Shown piece after piece: positions 26,558 to 34,827 of a DNA stretch of 64,000 nucleotides (positions are counted from its first letter, which is position 1; each line of letters opens with the position of its first letter). The position numbers and the translations under genes are program-made. This stretch comes from Roseomonas sp. E05 (GTDB lineage: Bacteria; Pseudomonadota; Alphaproteobacteria; Acetobacterales; Acetobacteraceae). The stretch lies in the NCBI RefSeq assembly GCF_030063475.1, contig NZ_JASIRT010000009.1:123765-187764 (forward strand), given 5' to 3'. Under the pieces are notes generated by a model. That model ran no database searches. It saw nothing but the letters and a program-made list of their open reading frames with translations, and had not been told where the DNA came from.

Positions 26558-27582
26558 GCGCCGTGCTGAGGGCCGATGATCTGGAACGCGGCTTCCCCGG
26601 CCGCCGCTCCTTCGGCGAGATGCTGCGTGGCAGGCCGCGCCCCGTTGTGCAGGCCCTGGCCGGTGTCAGCCTGACGCTGAACCGTGGCGAGACCCTGGCC
26701 GTGGTCGGGGAATCCGGCTGTGGCAAGTCCACCGTGGCGCGCGCCCTGGTGCGGCTGATCGACCTGGACGCCGGCCAGATCGACTTCGAGGGGCAGGATG
26801 TCCGCACCCTTCGGGGGGAGGCGCTGCGGCGCTACAACCGCCGGGTTCAGATGGTGTTCCAGGACCCCTATGGATCACTGAATCCGCGCATGACCGTGGG
26901 TGAGACGCTGGCGGAGGCGCTCAACGTCCATCGTATGGTGCCACCGGGGCAAGTGGCCGGGCGGGTGGCGGAACTGCTCGCCCTGGTGCGGCTGCCGGCG
27001 GATTCCGCGGCCCGCCTGCCGCACGAATTCTCCGGTGGGCAGCGGCAGCGTATCGCCATTGCGCGGGCGCTGGCGGTGGAGCCGGAGGTGCTGATCGCCG
27101 ATGAGATCGTCTCCGCGCTCGACGTCTCCGTGCAGGCGCAGATCCTGAACCTGTTGCTCGACATGCAGGAGCGGCTGGGACTCTCCATCCTGTTCGTCTC
27201 ACATGACCTGCGCGTGGTGCGGCACCTCGCGCATCAGGTGGCCGTCATGTATCTCGGGCGCGTGGTGGAGCTGGGGCCAGCCGAGGCGCTCTTCCAGCGC
27301 CCGAAGCACCCGTACACGCAGGCCCTGCTGCGCGCCGCGCCGAAGCTGGCGACGGGCCCGGGCTCCCGCTCCACTGCCGCAGCGCTGACGGGAGAACTGC
27401 CGAGCCCGATGAACGTGCCCTCCGGCTGTCCTTTTCATACCCGCTGCCCCGAGGCCTTCCCTCGCTGCGCGCAGGAGCGGCCGCGGCTGCACCTCGATCC
27501 GGTGGATCAGCGACACCAGGTCACCTGCCATCTGTATGACGGACCGATGGCCATAGCGGCTGTGCAGGGCGCGGGAGGATAG
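26554..27582 (+). CDS. ABC transporter ATP-binding protein, DppF-like
   Basis: 342 residues from the ATG at 26554, with GAAGGGAGG just before. Walker A is in [16 protein letters not shown], the signature in FSGGQRQRIAIARALAVEP, Walker B in VLIADEIVSALDVS, and the H-loop in LFVSHDLRVVRH. Note IADEIVSALD in place of the common CDEPTSALD: proline after the catalytic glutamate is replaced by isoleucine. The oligopeptide-type tail is PSGCPFHTRCPEAFPRC. It is the last gene of the operon; a 400-nt gap with structured repeats follows. Confidence 0.93.
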   Translation: MSAVLRADDLERGFPGRRSFGEMLRGRPRPVVQALAGVSLTLNRGETLAVVGESGCGKSTVARALVRLIDLDAGQIDFEGQDVRTLRGEALRRYNRRVQMVFQDPYGSLNPRMTVGETLAEALNVHRMVPPGQVAGRVAELLALVRLPADSAARLPHEFSGGQRQRIAIARALAVEPEVLIADEIVSALDVSVQAQILNLLLDMQERLGLSILFVSHDLRVVRHLAHQVAVMYLGRVVELGPAEALFQRPKHPYTQALLRAAPKLATGPGSRSTAAALTGELPSPMNVPSGCPFHTRCPEAFPRCAQERPRLHLDPVDQRHQVTCHLYDGPMAIAAVQGAGG

Positions 27583-27620
27583 TTCGGCGGCTTGCGCTCA
27601 GGGGGGGGCGCCTGGAGCGG

Positions 27621-27899
27621 TTGGACCGCCCACCTGCCGATGGAGACCTCGCCCTCAGTTTCGCGCCGTTGCTCGCCTTCGTCGCGCTGGCGTTGCTGCT
27701 GTTTCCGCGCCTCGGCCCGGACAGCAGGCATGCGCGGCGGATCGGGGCCTGCGCCGCTGCGCTCTTGCTGCTGCGCTACTCTCCGGCGGCGACGCACGCT
27801 CGGTGGCGCGGAGGAGCCCGCTCGGCCTCGCCCGCGTCGTTCTCCGTCGCGCGCTGCACTGAGCCGGTCCAGACTTTTGACGGGGTCCAGAAGGGGTGA
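27621..27899 (+). pseudogene. Possible remnant of a membrane protein, glycosyltransferase-like N-terminus
   Basis: This lies in the 27583-27982 gap, where I see no intact gene. From a TTG at 27621, 92 codons encode FAPLLAFVALALLLFPRLG, then ARRIGACAAALLLLRY: two hydrophobic helices ending in LLLLRY. This recalls the start of BcsA-like family 2 glycosyltransferases (LLLLRYxxWRL). The remainder is low-complexity and ends at a stop. No ribosome site is evident. I take it as a decayed fragment at best; chance is possible. Confidence 0.22.
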
Positions 27900-27900
27900 T

Positions 27901-27955
27901 CCCTCCCCGGATTCCCCGCCGTGGTTCCAGGGGTAGCGCCCCCGGCCAGGGAGGG
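27901..27955. repeat. Structured inverted repeat between convergent genes
   Basis: CCCTCCC (27901-27907) can pair with GGGAGGG (27949-27955), enclosing a second hairpin in which CAGGGG meets GCCCCCG around TAGC near 27929-27944. Just upstream the octamer GGTCCAGA occurs twice (near 27868 and 27885). It lies between the convergent dppF-like gene and the flavin monooxygenase gene, so it may act as a terminator or be a dispersed intergenic repeat. Confidence 0.45.
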
Positions 27956-27982
27956 TGGCTGTCAGCAACCGGGGTCCGCCTT

Positions 27983-29293
27983 TCAGCCGGCATCGCGCAG
28001 GTTCTCGCGCAGGGTGCGGCCGGCATATTCCCGGCGAAACAGGCCACGGCGCTGCAATTCGGGCACCACGGCCCGGCCGAATTCCTCCAGCGTGGTGGGG
28101 AAGACGGTGGGAGGAAGAATGAAGCCGTCGGCAGCGCCGGCGGTGAACCAGTCCTCCAGCACGTCGGCGATCATGGCGGGCGTGCCGGCGAGCAGGGCGC
28201 GCGGGCGGCGGACAGCCTCCGCGAAGCTGATGCCCTTCTCCTGCGCCACCTGCATCATCCGGTCCCGGTGGCCCTGCACGCCCTGGTTGCCGCCGCCGGC
28301 ATCCAGCGCCTCCGGGGTCTCGATCTTCGAGAGATCCGCCACCACCGACCAGGAACTGGCGGCCAGCACCAGCTCGGGATCGACCAGGCTCTCCAGATAG
28401 GCGGCCTTTTCCTGCGCGATCGCTTCCGTCTCCCCGACGACCACGGTGAAGGAAGGCAGCACGGCGCACTCATCGGGGTCCCGCCCGATCGCCGCCATGC
28501 GGGCGCGGATGTCGCTGCGGTAGGCGATGCCGTCCGCCTTGGTGGCAGGGGTGCAGAAGATCATCTCGGCCCAGCGGGCGGCGAAGGCGCGGCCGCGCGG
28601 CGAGGAGCCGGCCTGCATGAGCACCGGCCGCACCTGCGGGCTGCGCGGAATGGAAAGCGGGCCGCGCGTGCTGACATAGCGGCCGCGGTAGTCGGCGTAG
28701 CGGATCTTCCCCGGGTCGGCGAAGGTGCCGCCGGCCTTGTCGAGCACCAGCGCGTCCTCGTCCCACCCGGTCCAGAGTGCGTCGCAGGCCTCCAGCACCT
28801 CGTCGGCCATATCGTAGCGCGCCTCCTTGGGAGGCAGCCCGGCCATGCCGCAGTTCTGCGCCTCGAAGTCCCGCCCTGTGGTGACGACGTTCCAGGCCAC
28901 GCGTCCCTTGCTGATCATGTCGAGCGAGCCGAGATAGCGCGCGGTGATGTAGGCTGGCGTGAAGCTGGTGGAGAGGGTGATGCCGAGACCCAGCCGCTCC
29001 GTCACACGGGCCATCTGCGGCACCAGCACCATCGGGTCCACCAGGCTGAGCTGCCCGCCACGGCCGACATAGTCGTCGTAGCGGCCCTTGTAGAGGTCAG
29101 GGATGCCGAGTCCGTCGGCGAAGAAGAAGGCGTCGAACCGCGCCGCCTCCAGCACGCGGGCGATGTGCTCCCAGCGCTCCGACTCGAACAGGTCGTCCAG
29201 CGTGGCCTGTGGATGGCGCCAGGTGCTCGGATAGCTGGCGGAGGGGCCGGCCTTGAGATAGGCTACGAGGTGCATCTTGCGGGCAACGGGCAT
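27983..29293 (-). CDS. LLM-class flavin-dependent monooxygenase, NtaA/SnaA/DszA/EmoA type
   Basis: 436 residues from the ATG at 29293, preceded by GGAGG. The sequence follows the NtaA/SnaA group of FMNH2-dependent monooxygenases: MHLVAYLKAGPSASYPSTWR, ARFDAFFFADGLGIPD, LSTSFTPAYITARYLGSLD, KGRVAWNVVTTGRDFEAQNC and PVLMQAGSSPRGRAFAARWA. Substrates in the family include nitrilotriacetate, EDTA, dibenzothiophene sulfone and pristinamycin. A separate flavin reductase is needed and none is in the window. It follows the Dpp-type transporter on the same strand after 135 nt, an arrangement like the epp-emo EDTA locus. The substrate is not determined. Confidence 0.88.
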   Translation of the reverse strand: MPVARKMHLVAYLKAGPSASYPSTWRHPQATLDDLFESERWEHIARVLEAARFDAFFFADGLGIPDLYKGRYDDYVGRGGQLSLVDPMVLVPQMARVTERLGLGITLSTSFTPAYITARYLGSLDMISKGRVAWNVVTTGRDFEAQNCGMAGLPPKEARYDMADEVLEACDALWTGWDEDALVLDKAGGTFADPGKIRYADYRGRYVSTRGPLSIPRSPQVRPVLMQAGSSPRGRAFAARWAEMIFCTPATKADGIAYRSDIRARMAAIGRDPDECAVLPSFTVVVGETEAIAQEKAAYLESLVDPELVLAASSWSVVADLSKIETPEALDAGGGNQGVQGHRDRMMQVAQEKGISFAEAVRRPRALLAGTPAMIADVLEDWFTAGAADGFILPPTVFPTTLEEFGRAVVPELQRRGLFRREYAGRTLRENLRDAG

Positions 29294-29428
29294 CGGGCCT
29301 CCAGGGCGGCCGGCGCGGCAGGCCGGGCGCGCGGACATCGCTGTGGTTGATGGCTGACGTGTTCCCCGGCGCGGAGGTTAGGCCCGATCCTGCCGGGGCG
29401 GAAGCACCCCGCAGCAGGCCGGATGGGG

Positions 29429-30409
29429 CTACAGGGCGGCGGTGGGCGCCTCGGCCGCCAGATGGCAGGCCGCCAGCGTACCGCCCTCGCGCAGGACGAG
29501 TGCGGGAGGCTCTGCCCGGCAACGGTCGAAGGCGAAGGGGCAACGTGGGTTGAAGGCGCAGCCCGGCGGAACGTTCAGCGGGTCGGGGAAGGCGGTGCCG
29601 AGGCGCATCGCCGGCAGGCCCAGCGCCGGGTCCGGCGTCAGCACCGAGGCCAGCAGGGCGCGGGTATAGGGATGCGTCGGCGCAGTCAGCACCTGCCGGG
29701 CCGGGCCTTCCTCCACCATCCGGCCGAGATACATCACCGCCACCCGGCCGGCGAGCATCTGCACCACCGCCAGATTGTGGCTGATGAACAGGTAGGAGAG
29801 GTTCAGCCGGTCGCGCAAATCGAGCAGGAGGTTGAGGATCTGCGCCTGCACGGAGACGTCGAGCGCGCTGGTCGGCTCATCGCAGACCACCAGGGCCGGG
29901 CGCAGCACCAGGGCGCGCGCGATGGCGACGCGCTGCCGCTGCCCGCCGGAAAGCTGCGCCGGCAGCGCCGCCGCATGGCGCGGCGCCAGCCCCACCAGCG
30001 CCAGCATCTCCGCCACCTGGTCGCGCCGCTCGGCGGGTGTACCGATGCCATGCACCGCCAGCGGCTGAGCGACGATTTCCGCGATGCTGCGGCGCGGGTT
30101 CAGTGAGGAATAGGGGTCCTGAAAGACCGGCTGCACCAGCCGTGAGCGCTCCAGCCGGTGCAGGCCCGCGATCGGCCGGCCAGCGACCAGCACCTCGCCC
30201 TCGCTGGGCACCTCCAGCCCAAGCACGAGGCGGGCGAGGGTGCTCTTGCCGCAGCCGGACTCCCCCACCAGCCCCAGCGCCTCGCCGGCGCCGAGGGTGA
30301 GGGAAACGCCCGCCACCGCAGTCAGTTCGCGGCGCGGCGCGAAGATCCCGCCGCCAACGGAATAGCGCCGGCGCACGTCGCGCAGTTCGAGCAGCGGCGC
30401 AGAGCTCAT
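29429..30409 (-). CDS. ABC transporter ATP-binding protein, DppF-like
   Basis: 326 residues from the ATG at 30409 (ATGA overlap with the preceding ATPase gene). Walker A is in [20 protein letters not shown], the signature in [19 protein letters not shown], Walker B in VVCDEPTSALDVS, and the H-loop in LFISHNLAVVQM. The oligopeptide tail is PPGCAFNPRCPFAFDRC. The frame stays open upstream, but there it reads the preceding ATPase out of phase. It is the last transporter subunit before the monooxygenase. Confidence 0.93.
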   Translation of the reverse strand: MSSAPLLELRDVRRRYSVGGGIFAPRRELTAVAGVSLTLGAGEALGLVGESGCGKSTLARLVLGLEVPSEGEVLVAGRPIAGLHRLERSRLVQPVFQDPYSSLNPRRSIAEIVAQPLAVHGIGTPAERRDQVAEMLALVGLAPRHAAALPAQLSGGQRQRVAIARALVLRPALVVCDEPTSALDVSVQAQILNLLLDLRDRLNLSYLFISHNLAVVQMLAGRVAVMYLGRMVEEGPARQVLTAPTHPYTRALLASVLTPDPALGLPAMRLGTAFPDPLNVPPGCAFNPRCPFAFDRCRAEPPALVLREGGTLAACHLAAEAPTAAL

Positions 30410-31398
30410 GCGGCATGGTCCAGCGTCTCGGGGGGCAGCACGCAGCGCCACATATGGTCGTCGGGTCCGTGCCGCGGCGCCACGGTCGCGGCGCATTCCG
30501 GCCGCGCGAAGGCGCAGCGCGTGCGGAAGGCGCAGCCCTGCACCTCTCCCACCAGTGAGGGAACCATACCGGGAATGGTGCCGAGCCGCTGCCCCGGTGC
30601 CATGCGGTCGGGCTGCGGGATGCAGTCGATCAGCCCGCGCGTATAGGGATGGCGCGGCGCGGTGAAAACGGTGCGGGCCGGGCCTTCCTCCACCACCTCG
30701 CCGGCATACATCACCGCCACCCGGTCGGCGATGCGCGCGACGATGCCGAGGTCGTGCGTCACCAGCATCAGCCCCATGTGCATCTCCGCCTGAAGTTCCG
30801 CCAGGAGCTGCAGGATGCCGAGCTGGATGGTGGCATCGAGCGCCGTGGTCGGCTCGTCGGCGAGCACCAGGCCGGGGCTGCACATCAGCGCCATGGCGAT
30901 CATCACCCGCTGCCGCAGGCCGCCCGAGAGCTGATGCGGGTATTGCGCCAGCCGCCCGCCGGCATTGGCGATGCCGACGCGCTCCAGCAGCGCCACGGCG
31001 CGCTCGCGCGCGGCACGGCGGTTGCCTTTGCCATGCCGGATGAAGATCTCCTCGAGTTGGTCGCCGACGCTCCAGGCCGGGTTTAGGCTGGTCATCGGGT
31101 CCTGGAAGATCATGGCCATGCGGTCCCCACGCAGGGCCCTCAGGCGGCGCGGGGAAGCCGACAGGAGATCCTCGCCGGCCAGGGCAAGGCGCCGCGCCCG
31201 GCGCTGGGCGGCGGGCGGCAGCAGCCCCATGATGGCCAGCGAGGTCAGCGATTTGCCGCAGCCGGATTCCCCAACGACGCAGAGCGTCTCGCCGCGCCGC
31301 ACGGTGAGGGAGACGTCCCGCACGGCGTGCAACACGCCCGCCTCGGTGGGAATATCGACGGAAAGTCCGGCCAGTTCGAGCAGCGGCGCCTCGCTCAT
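30406..31398 (-). CDS. ABC transporter ATP-binding protein, DppD-like
   Basis: 330 residues. Walker A is in [20 protein letters not shown], the signature in [19 protein letters not shown], Walker B in [14 protein letters not shown], and the H-loop in [12 protein letters not shown]. The C-terminal tail is [17 protein letters not shown]. It overlaps the DppC-like permease by 4 nt and the DppF-like gene by 4 nt, so the set is tightly coupled. Confidence 0.93.
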   Translation of the reverse strand: MSEAPLLELAGLSVDIPTEAGVLHAVRDVSLTVRRGETLCVVGESGCGKSLTSLAIMGLLPPAAQRRARRLALAGEDLLSASPRRLRALRGDRMAMIFQDPMTSLNPAWSVGDQLEEIFIRHGKGNRRAARERAVALLERVGIANAGGRLAQYPHQLSGGLRQRVMIAMALMCSPGLVLADEPTTALDATIQLGILQLLAELQAEMHMGLMLVTHDLGIVARIADRVAVMYAGEVVEEGPARTVFTAPRHPYTRGLIDCIPQPDRMAPGQRLGTIPGMVPSLVGEVQGCAFRTRCAFARPECAATVAPRHGPDDHMWRCVLPPETLDHAA

Positions 31399-32321
31399 GC
31401 GCGGCCTTCCGGCACGGTGAGGTCGCGGATGCCATCGCCCAGCAGGTTAATGGCCAGCACCAGCACGCAAATGGCGGCGCCGGGCAGCATGATCATCCAG
31501 GGCTCGAACAGCATCACCTCCTTGGCTTCGGAGACCATCAGGCCCCAGGAGGGCAGGGGCGGCTGCACGCCGAGGCCGAGGAAGGAGAGCGCCGCCTCCA
31601 GCAGGATGGCCTGCGCCATCTCGTAGCTGGCGATGACGACGAGGCTGGAGAGCACGTTGGGCAGCACCTCCTGCCAGAGGATGCGCGGCACCGAGCAGCC
31701 GATGGCCTGCGCCGCCAGGATGTACTCGCGCCCGCGCACCTGGTGCGTGGCGCTGCGCATCACCACCGCGAAGCGGTCCCACAGCAGGAAGCCCAGCACC
31801 AGCACCACCACCTCCAGCGAACCGCCGAAAACGGAGACAACGGCCAGCGCCACCATGATGATCGGCAGCGACAGGCGGGTGGTGACGAGGAAGGAGACGA
31901 CCGTGTCCGTCCTGCCGCCGAAATACCCGGCCAGCACGCCCATCACGGTGCCGATCAGGCCCGAGACCACCATGGCAAAGAAGCCGATCAGCAGCGAGAT
32001 GCGCGCGCCGTAGAGCAGGCGCGAGAGATAGTCGCGGCCGAGATTGTCGGTGCCGAGCGGGTGAGCGGGCATGGCGCGCTCGGCATCGACGAAGAAGGGC
32101 GGCAGCAGCCGGTCGTCCAGTGACTGGAGATAGGGGTCGTGCGGCGCCAGCCAGGGCGCCCCCAGCGCGGCGATGACGATCGCCGCCAGCACCAGCGCCG
32201 AGCCGATCAGCCCGGCATTGCGCCGCCAGCGCGGACGGCGCTGGGATGCCACGGGGGCGGGCAGGGCGGCCTGCGCCGCCAGCTCCTCACCGGGAGCGGA
32301 TACGGGGGTCGAGCCAGGCAT
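31395..32321 (-). CDS. ABC transporter permease, DppC-like
   Basis: 308 residues. A 35-residue cytoplasmic N-terminus leads to IGSALVLAAIVIAALGAPWL, then HPLGTDNLGRDYLSRLLYGA, the DppC landmark. The coupling loop is VRGREYILAAQAIGCSVPRI. The C-terminus has FLGLGVQPPLPSWGLMVSEA and LLGDGIRDLTVPEG. Its start overlaps the end of the DppB-like permease by 35 nt, an unusually long overlap; a later start would remove it but cost the N-terminal tail. Confidence 0.92.
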   Translation of the reverse strand: MPGSTPVSAPGEELAAQAALPAPVASQRRPRWRRNAGLIGSALVLAAIVIAALGAPWLAPHDPYLQSLDDRLLPPFFVDAERAMPAHPLGTDNLGRDYLSRLLYGARISLLIGFFAMVVSGLIGTVMGVLAGYFGGRTDTVVSFLVTTRLSLPIIMVALAVVSVFGGSLEVVVLVLGFLLWDRFAVVMRSATHQVRGREYILAAQAIGCSVPRILWQEVLPNVLSSLVVIASYEMAQAILLEAALSFLGLGVQPPLPSWGLMVSEAKEVMLFEPWMIMLPGAAICVLVLAINLLGDGIRDLTVPEGRA

Positions 32322-33204
32322 TGAGCAGATCAGTCAGCAGGGTGAGCACCACGTAGAAGAGCGCGACGACCAGCAGGATGCCCTGCACCACGGGGAAGTC
32401 GCGGCGCGAGATGGATTCCCAGGCGAGATAGCCGATGCCCTGCAGCGCGAAGACCGTCTCGATGACCACCGAACCGGAGAGCATGTTGCCGAACTGCACC
32501 GCCGCCAGCGCCACCACCGGCACCACCGCATTGCGCAGCGCGTGCTTGATCAGCACGACGCGCAGCGGCAGGCCCTTGGCATGGGCGGTGCGCACGTAGT
32601 CGGCGGCCAGCACGTCCACCATGCCCGCGCGCGTCAGCCGCATCAGCACCGGCGTGGCATACCAGCCCAGCGCCATGGCCGGCATGATGAAGTGGGCGAA
32701 GCTCTCGGTGCCGGAGATCGGCAGCCAGCCCAGCGTCATGCCGAAGAGAAAGACCAGCAGCAGGGCGAACCAGAAGTTCGGCATGGCCTGGCCGAGCACG
32801 GCCAGCATCAATGCCAGCCGGTCGATCCAGGAGTTGCGCCAGAGCGCCGCCGCCATGCCGAGCGGGATGGACAGAGTGAGCGCGATCAGCAGGCCCAGCG
32901 AGGCGAGCAGCGCGGTGTTCGGCAGCCGGTCGCGGATCAGCGCGCCGACGCTTTCGGGATAGAACAGCGAGCGGCCGAAATCGCCGCGCAGCGCGCGCCA
33001 GAGCCAATCGCCGTATTGCAGGATCAGCGGCCGGTCCAGGCCGAACTGCTGGCGGATGCGCTCCACATCCTCCGCCCGCGCCTCCTGTCCGGCGAGGGTG
33101 GTGGCGAGATCGCCGGAGAGTCGCAGCAGCATGAAGGCGATGGCCGAGACCGTGAGGGCCACGGCCAGCGCGAGCAGAAGCCGCCGCGCGGCGAAGCGCA
33201 GCAT
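32287..33204 (-). CDS. ABC transporter permease, DppB-like
   Basis: 305 residues. Helix 1 is LLLALAVALTVSAIAFMLLR, then the DppB-type loop LAGQEARAEDVERIRQQFGL. The coupling loop is VDVLAADYVRTAHAKGLPL, and the C-terminus ends LTDLLNAWLDPRIRSR. It lies 6 nt downstream of the binding-protein gene and overlaps the next permease by 35 nt. Confidence 0.93.
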   Translation of the reverse strand: MLRFAARRLLLALAVALTVSAIAFMLLRLSGDLATTLAGQEARAEDVERIRQQFGLDRPLILQYGDWLWRALRGDFGRSLFYPESVGALIRDRLPNTALLASLGLLIALTLSIPLGMAAALWRNSWIDRLALMLAVLGQAMPNFWFALLLVFLFGMTLGWLPISGTESFAHFIMPAMALGWYATPVLMRLTRAGMVDVLAADYVRTAHAKGLPLRVVLIKHALRNAVVPVVALAAVQFGNMLSGSVVIETVFALQGIGYLAWESISRRDFPVVQGILLVVALFYVVLTLLTDLLNAWLDPRIRSR

Positions 33205-33210
33205 CGCGGC

Positions 33211-34728
33211 TTACTGCTTCCAGCGCGAATTGAAGAAGCGCGGCACCTCGTCGGCTGAGGGCGTGAAGTCGAGCTTCTCATTCATCGCGTAGGTCAGCGG
33301 GAAGGTCCAGAGCGGCACCCAGTAGGCCTGCTCGGTGATGCGGCGGATGGCCGGGGCATAGAGCTCCTTCCGCTTCGCCGGATCGGTCGCCGCGTCGCCG
33401 GCGAGCAGCGCCTGGGCCACCGCGTCGTCGCGCGCCTGGTCGTCCGGCGTCTTGCCGAAGAAGTAGGTGGTGATGGCGGCCACGTCGTAGAGCGAGGTGG
33501 AACCCCAGGAGCCGAATCCCATCTGCACCTTGCCGGCGCGGGTGTCGCCCGAGAAGGTGTCGGCCTGCACCCAGTTCAGCTTGGCGCGGATGCCGACGGC
33601 CCGCAGGTTGCCGATGATCGCCTCGACCCAGGGCCGCTCGCGATAGGCGGTGATGCTCACGTCGAAGCCGTCCGCATAGCCGGCTTCGGCGAGCAGCGCC
33701 TTGGCCTTGGCGGGATCGTAATCGTATTTCGTGACGCCGTCCTGCGCGCAGCCGAACTGTTCGGGGTGGCAGGGCGTGTTCAGCACCTGCGCACCTTCGC
33801 CGACAAGGTTGCGCACGATGCCGGGCCGGTCGATGGCGTGGTTGATGGCACGGCGCACCCGCAGATCGGTCAGCGGGTTGTTCTCGGTGCCCGTGCGCCC
33901 GGCGGCGTCGAGGCCGATGTAGAAGATGCGGATGGTCTCGCCGCTAACCACACGGATGCCACGCCGGCCCTTCAGGTTGCGCGCCTGGTCCGGCTGCAGG
34001 CGCCAGATCCAGTCCAGCCCGCCGGTCATCAGCTCGGCCATCTGCGTGTTCCGCTCGGGGATGCGGCGGAACACCAGCTTCTCGATCGAGGCCTGCCCCT
34101 TGGCGCCGCCGAAATACTTGTCGAAGCGCTCCATCACGATCTGCCGTCCGGGATTCATCTCGGCGACGCGATAGGGGCCGGTGCCGACCGGCGCGCGCGC
34201 CAGTGCCTCGGCCCCTTCCGCCTTCAGCAGGTCGCCGGGCAGGATCGCCAGCGTCGTCAGGTACTCCTGCCAGGGGCCGAAGGGCTTGGCCATCGTCAGC
34301 TGCACGGTGCGGTCGTCAATGACCTTGGCGCCCGAGAGCCAGGAGATGCGGTTGAATGCGATGACCTTGTTGGCGGGGTCGAGCATGGCGGTCACAGTCT
34401 GCGCCACGTCATTGGCGTCGATCGCCTCGCCATTGTGGGCGACGATGCCGGGCCGCATCTTCAGCTCGATGGTCGTGTCATCGAGCAGTCGGAAGGATTC
34501 GGCCAAATGCGGCTTGTAGTCGCCGCTGCCGGGATCGCGGTAGATCGGCGCATCCCAGACGAGATAGCTCAGGACGACGCCTTCGCGAACATTGTTGTAG
34601 TAGGGCAGGATGTTCGCGGGCTCGCTGTCCGAGGCCCAGCGCAGGCTGTTGTCCGCAGGGCCGGCCTTTGCGGCACCGGTCGCCAGCAGCGTTGCCGCCA
34701 ACGCGGCGGCAAGGGTTCCGAATCGCAT
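33211..34728 (-). CDS. ABC transporter substrate-binding protein, SBP_bac_5 type
   Basis: 505 residues from the ATG at 34728. The Sec signal MRFGTLAAALAATLLATGAA is cleaved near AKAG. The mature start is PADNSLRWASDSEPANILPY, followed by IELKMRPGIVAHNGEAIDAN and LRVRRAINHAIDRPGIVRN. It heads the five-gene transporter operon ending at 29429, with the flavin monooxygenase behind it. The open frame extends to 36309, but that region is antisense to the M20 hydrolase gene. It is divergent from that gene by 99 nt. Confidence 0.92.
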   Translation of the reverse strand: MRFGTLAAALAATLLATGAAKAGPADNSLRWASDSEPANILPYYNNVREGVVLSYLVWDAPIYRDPGSGDYKPHLAESFRLLDDTTIELKMRPGIVAHNGEAIDANDVAQTVTAMLDPANKVIAFNRISWLSGAKVIDDRTVQLTMAKPFGPWQEYLTTLAILPGDLLKAEGAEALARAPVGTGPYRVAEMNPGRQIVMERFDKYFGGAKGQASIEKLVFRRIPERNTQMAELMTGGLDWIWRLQPDQARNLKGRRGIRVVSGETIRIFYIGLDAAGRTGTENNPLTDLRVRRAINHAIDRPGIVRNLVGEGAQVLNTPCHPEQFGCAQDGVTKYDYDPAKAKALLAEAGYADGFDVSITAYRERPWVEAIIGNLRAVGIRAKLNWVQADTFSGDTRAGKVQMGFGSWGSTSLYDVAAITTYFFGKTPDDQARDDAVAQALLAGDAATDPAKRKELYAPAIRRITEQAYWVPLWTFPLTYAMNEKLDFTPSADEVPRFFNSRWKQ

Positions 34729-34771
34729 CTCCAAAACTCCCGACCGTTCAGGCCTTCCCCTCACGGCAGCT

Positions 34772-34803
34772 TGGATGCAACCTTTCTTCGGCGCAACCAT
34801 CCA
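34772..34803. promoter_or_regulatory. Inverted repeat TGGATG/CATCCA in a divergent promoter region
   Basis: TGGATG (34772-34777) and CATCCA (34798-34803) are inverted with 20 nt between them. The hexamer GCAACC is also directly repeated at 34777 and 34793. Both lie in the 99-nt gap between the binding-protein operon and the M20 hydrolase gene, so a shared regulator site is possible. Confidence 0.35.
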
Positions 34804-34827
34804 TCTGCAGGGAAACGGCGGAAAGAC

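Noticed and set aside
29429..31435. A single double ATPase of 668 residues
   Set aside because: The N-terminal half of that frame is an out-of-phase reading of the DppD-like gene; two separate ATPases with an ATGA overlap explain the sequence.
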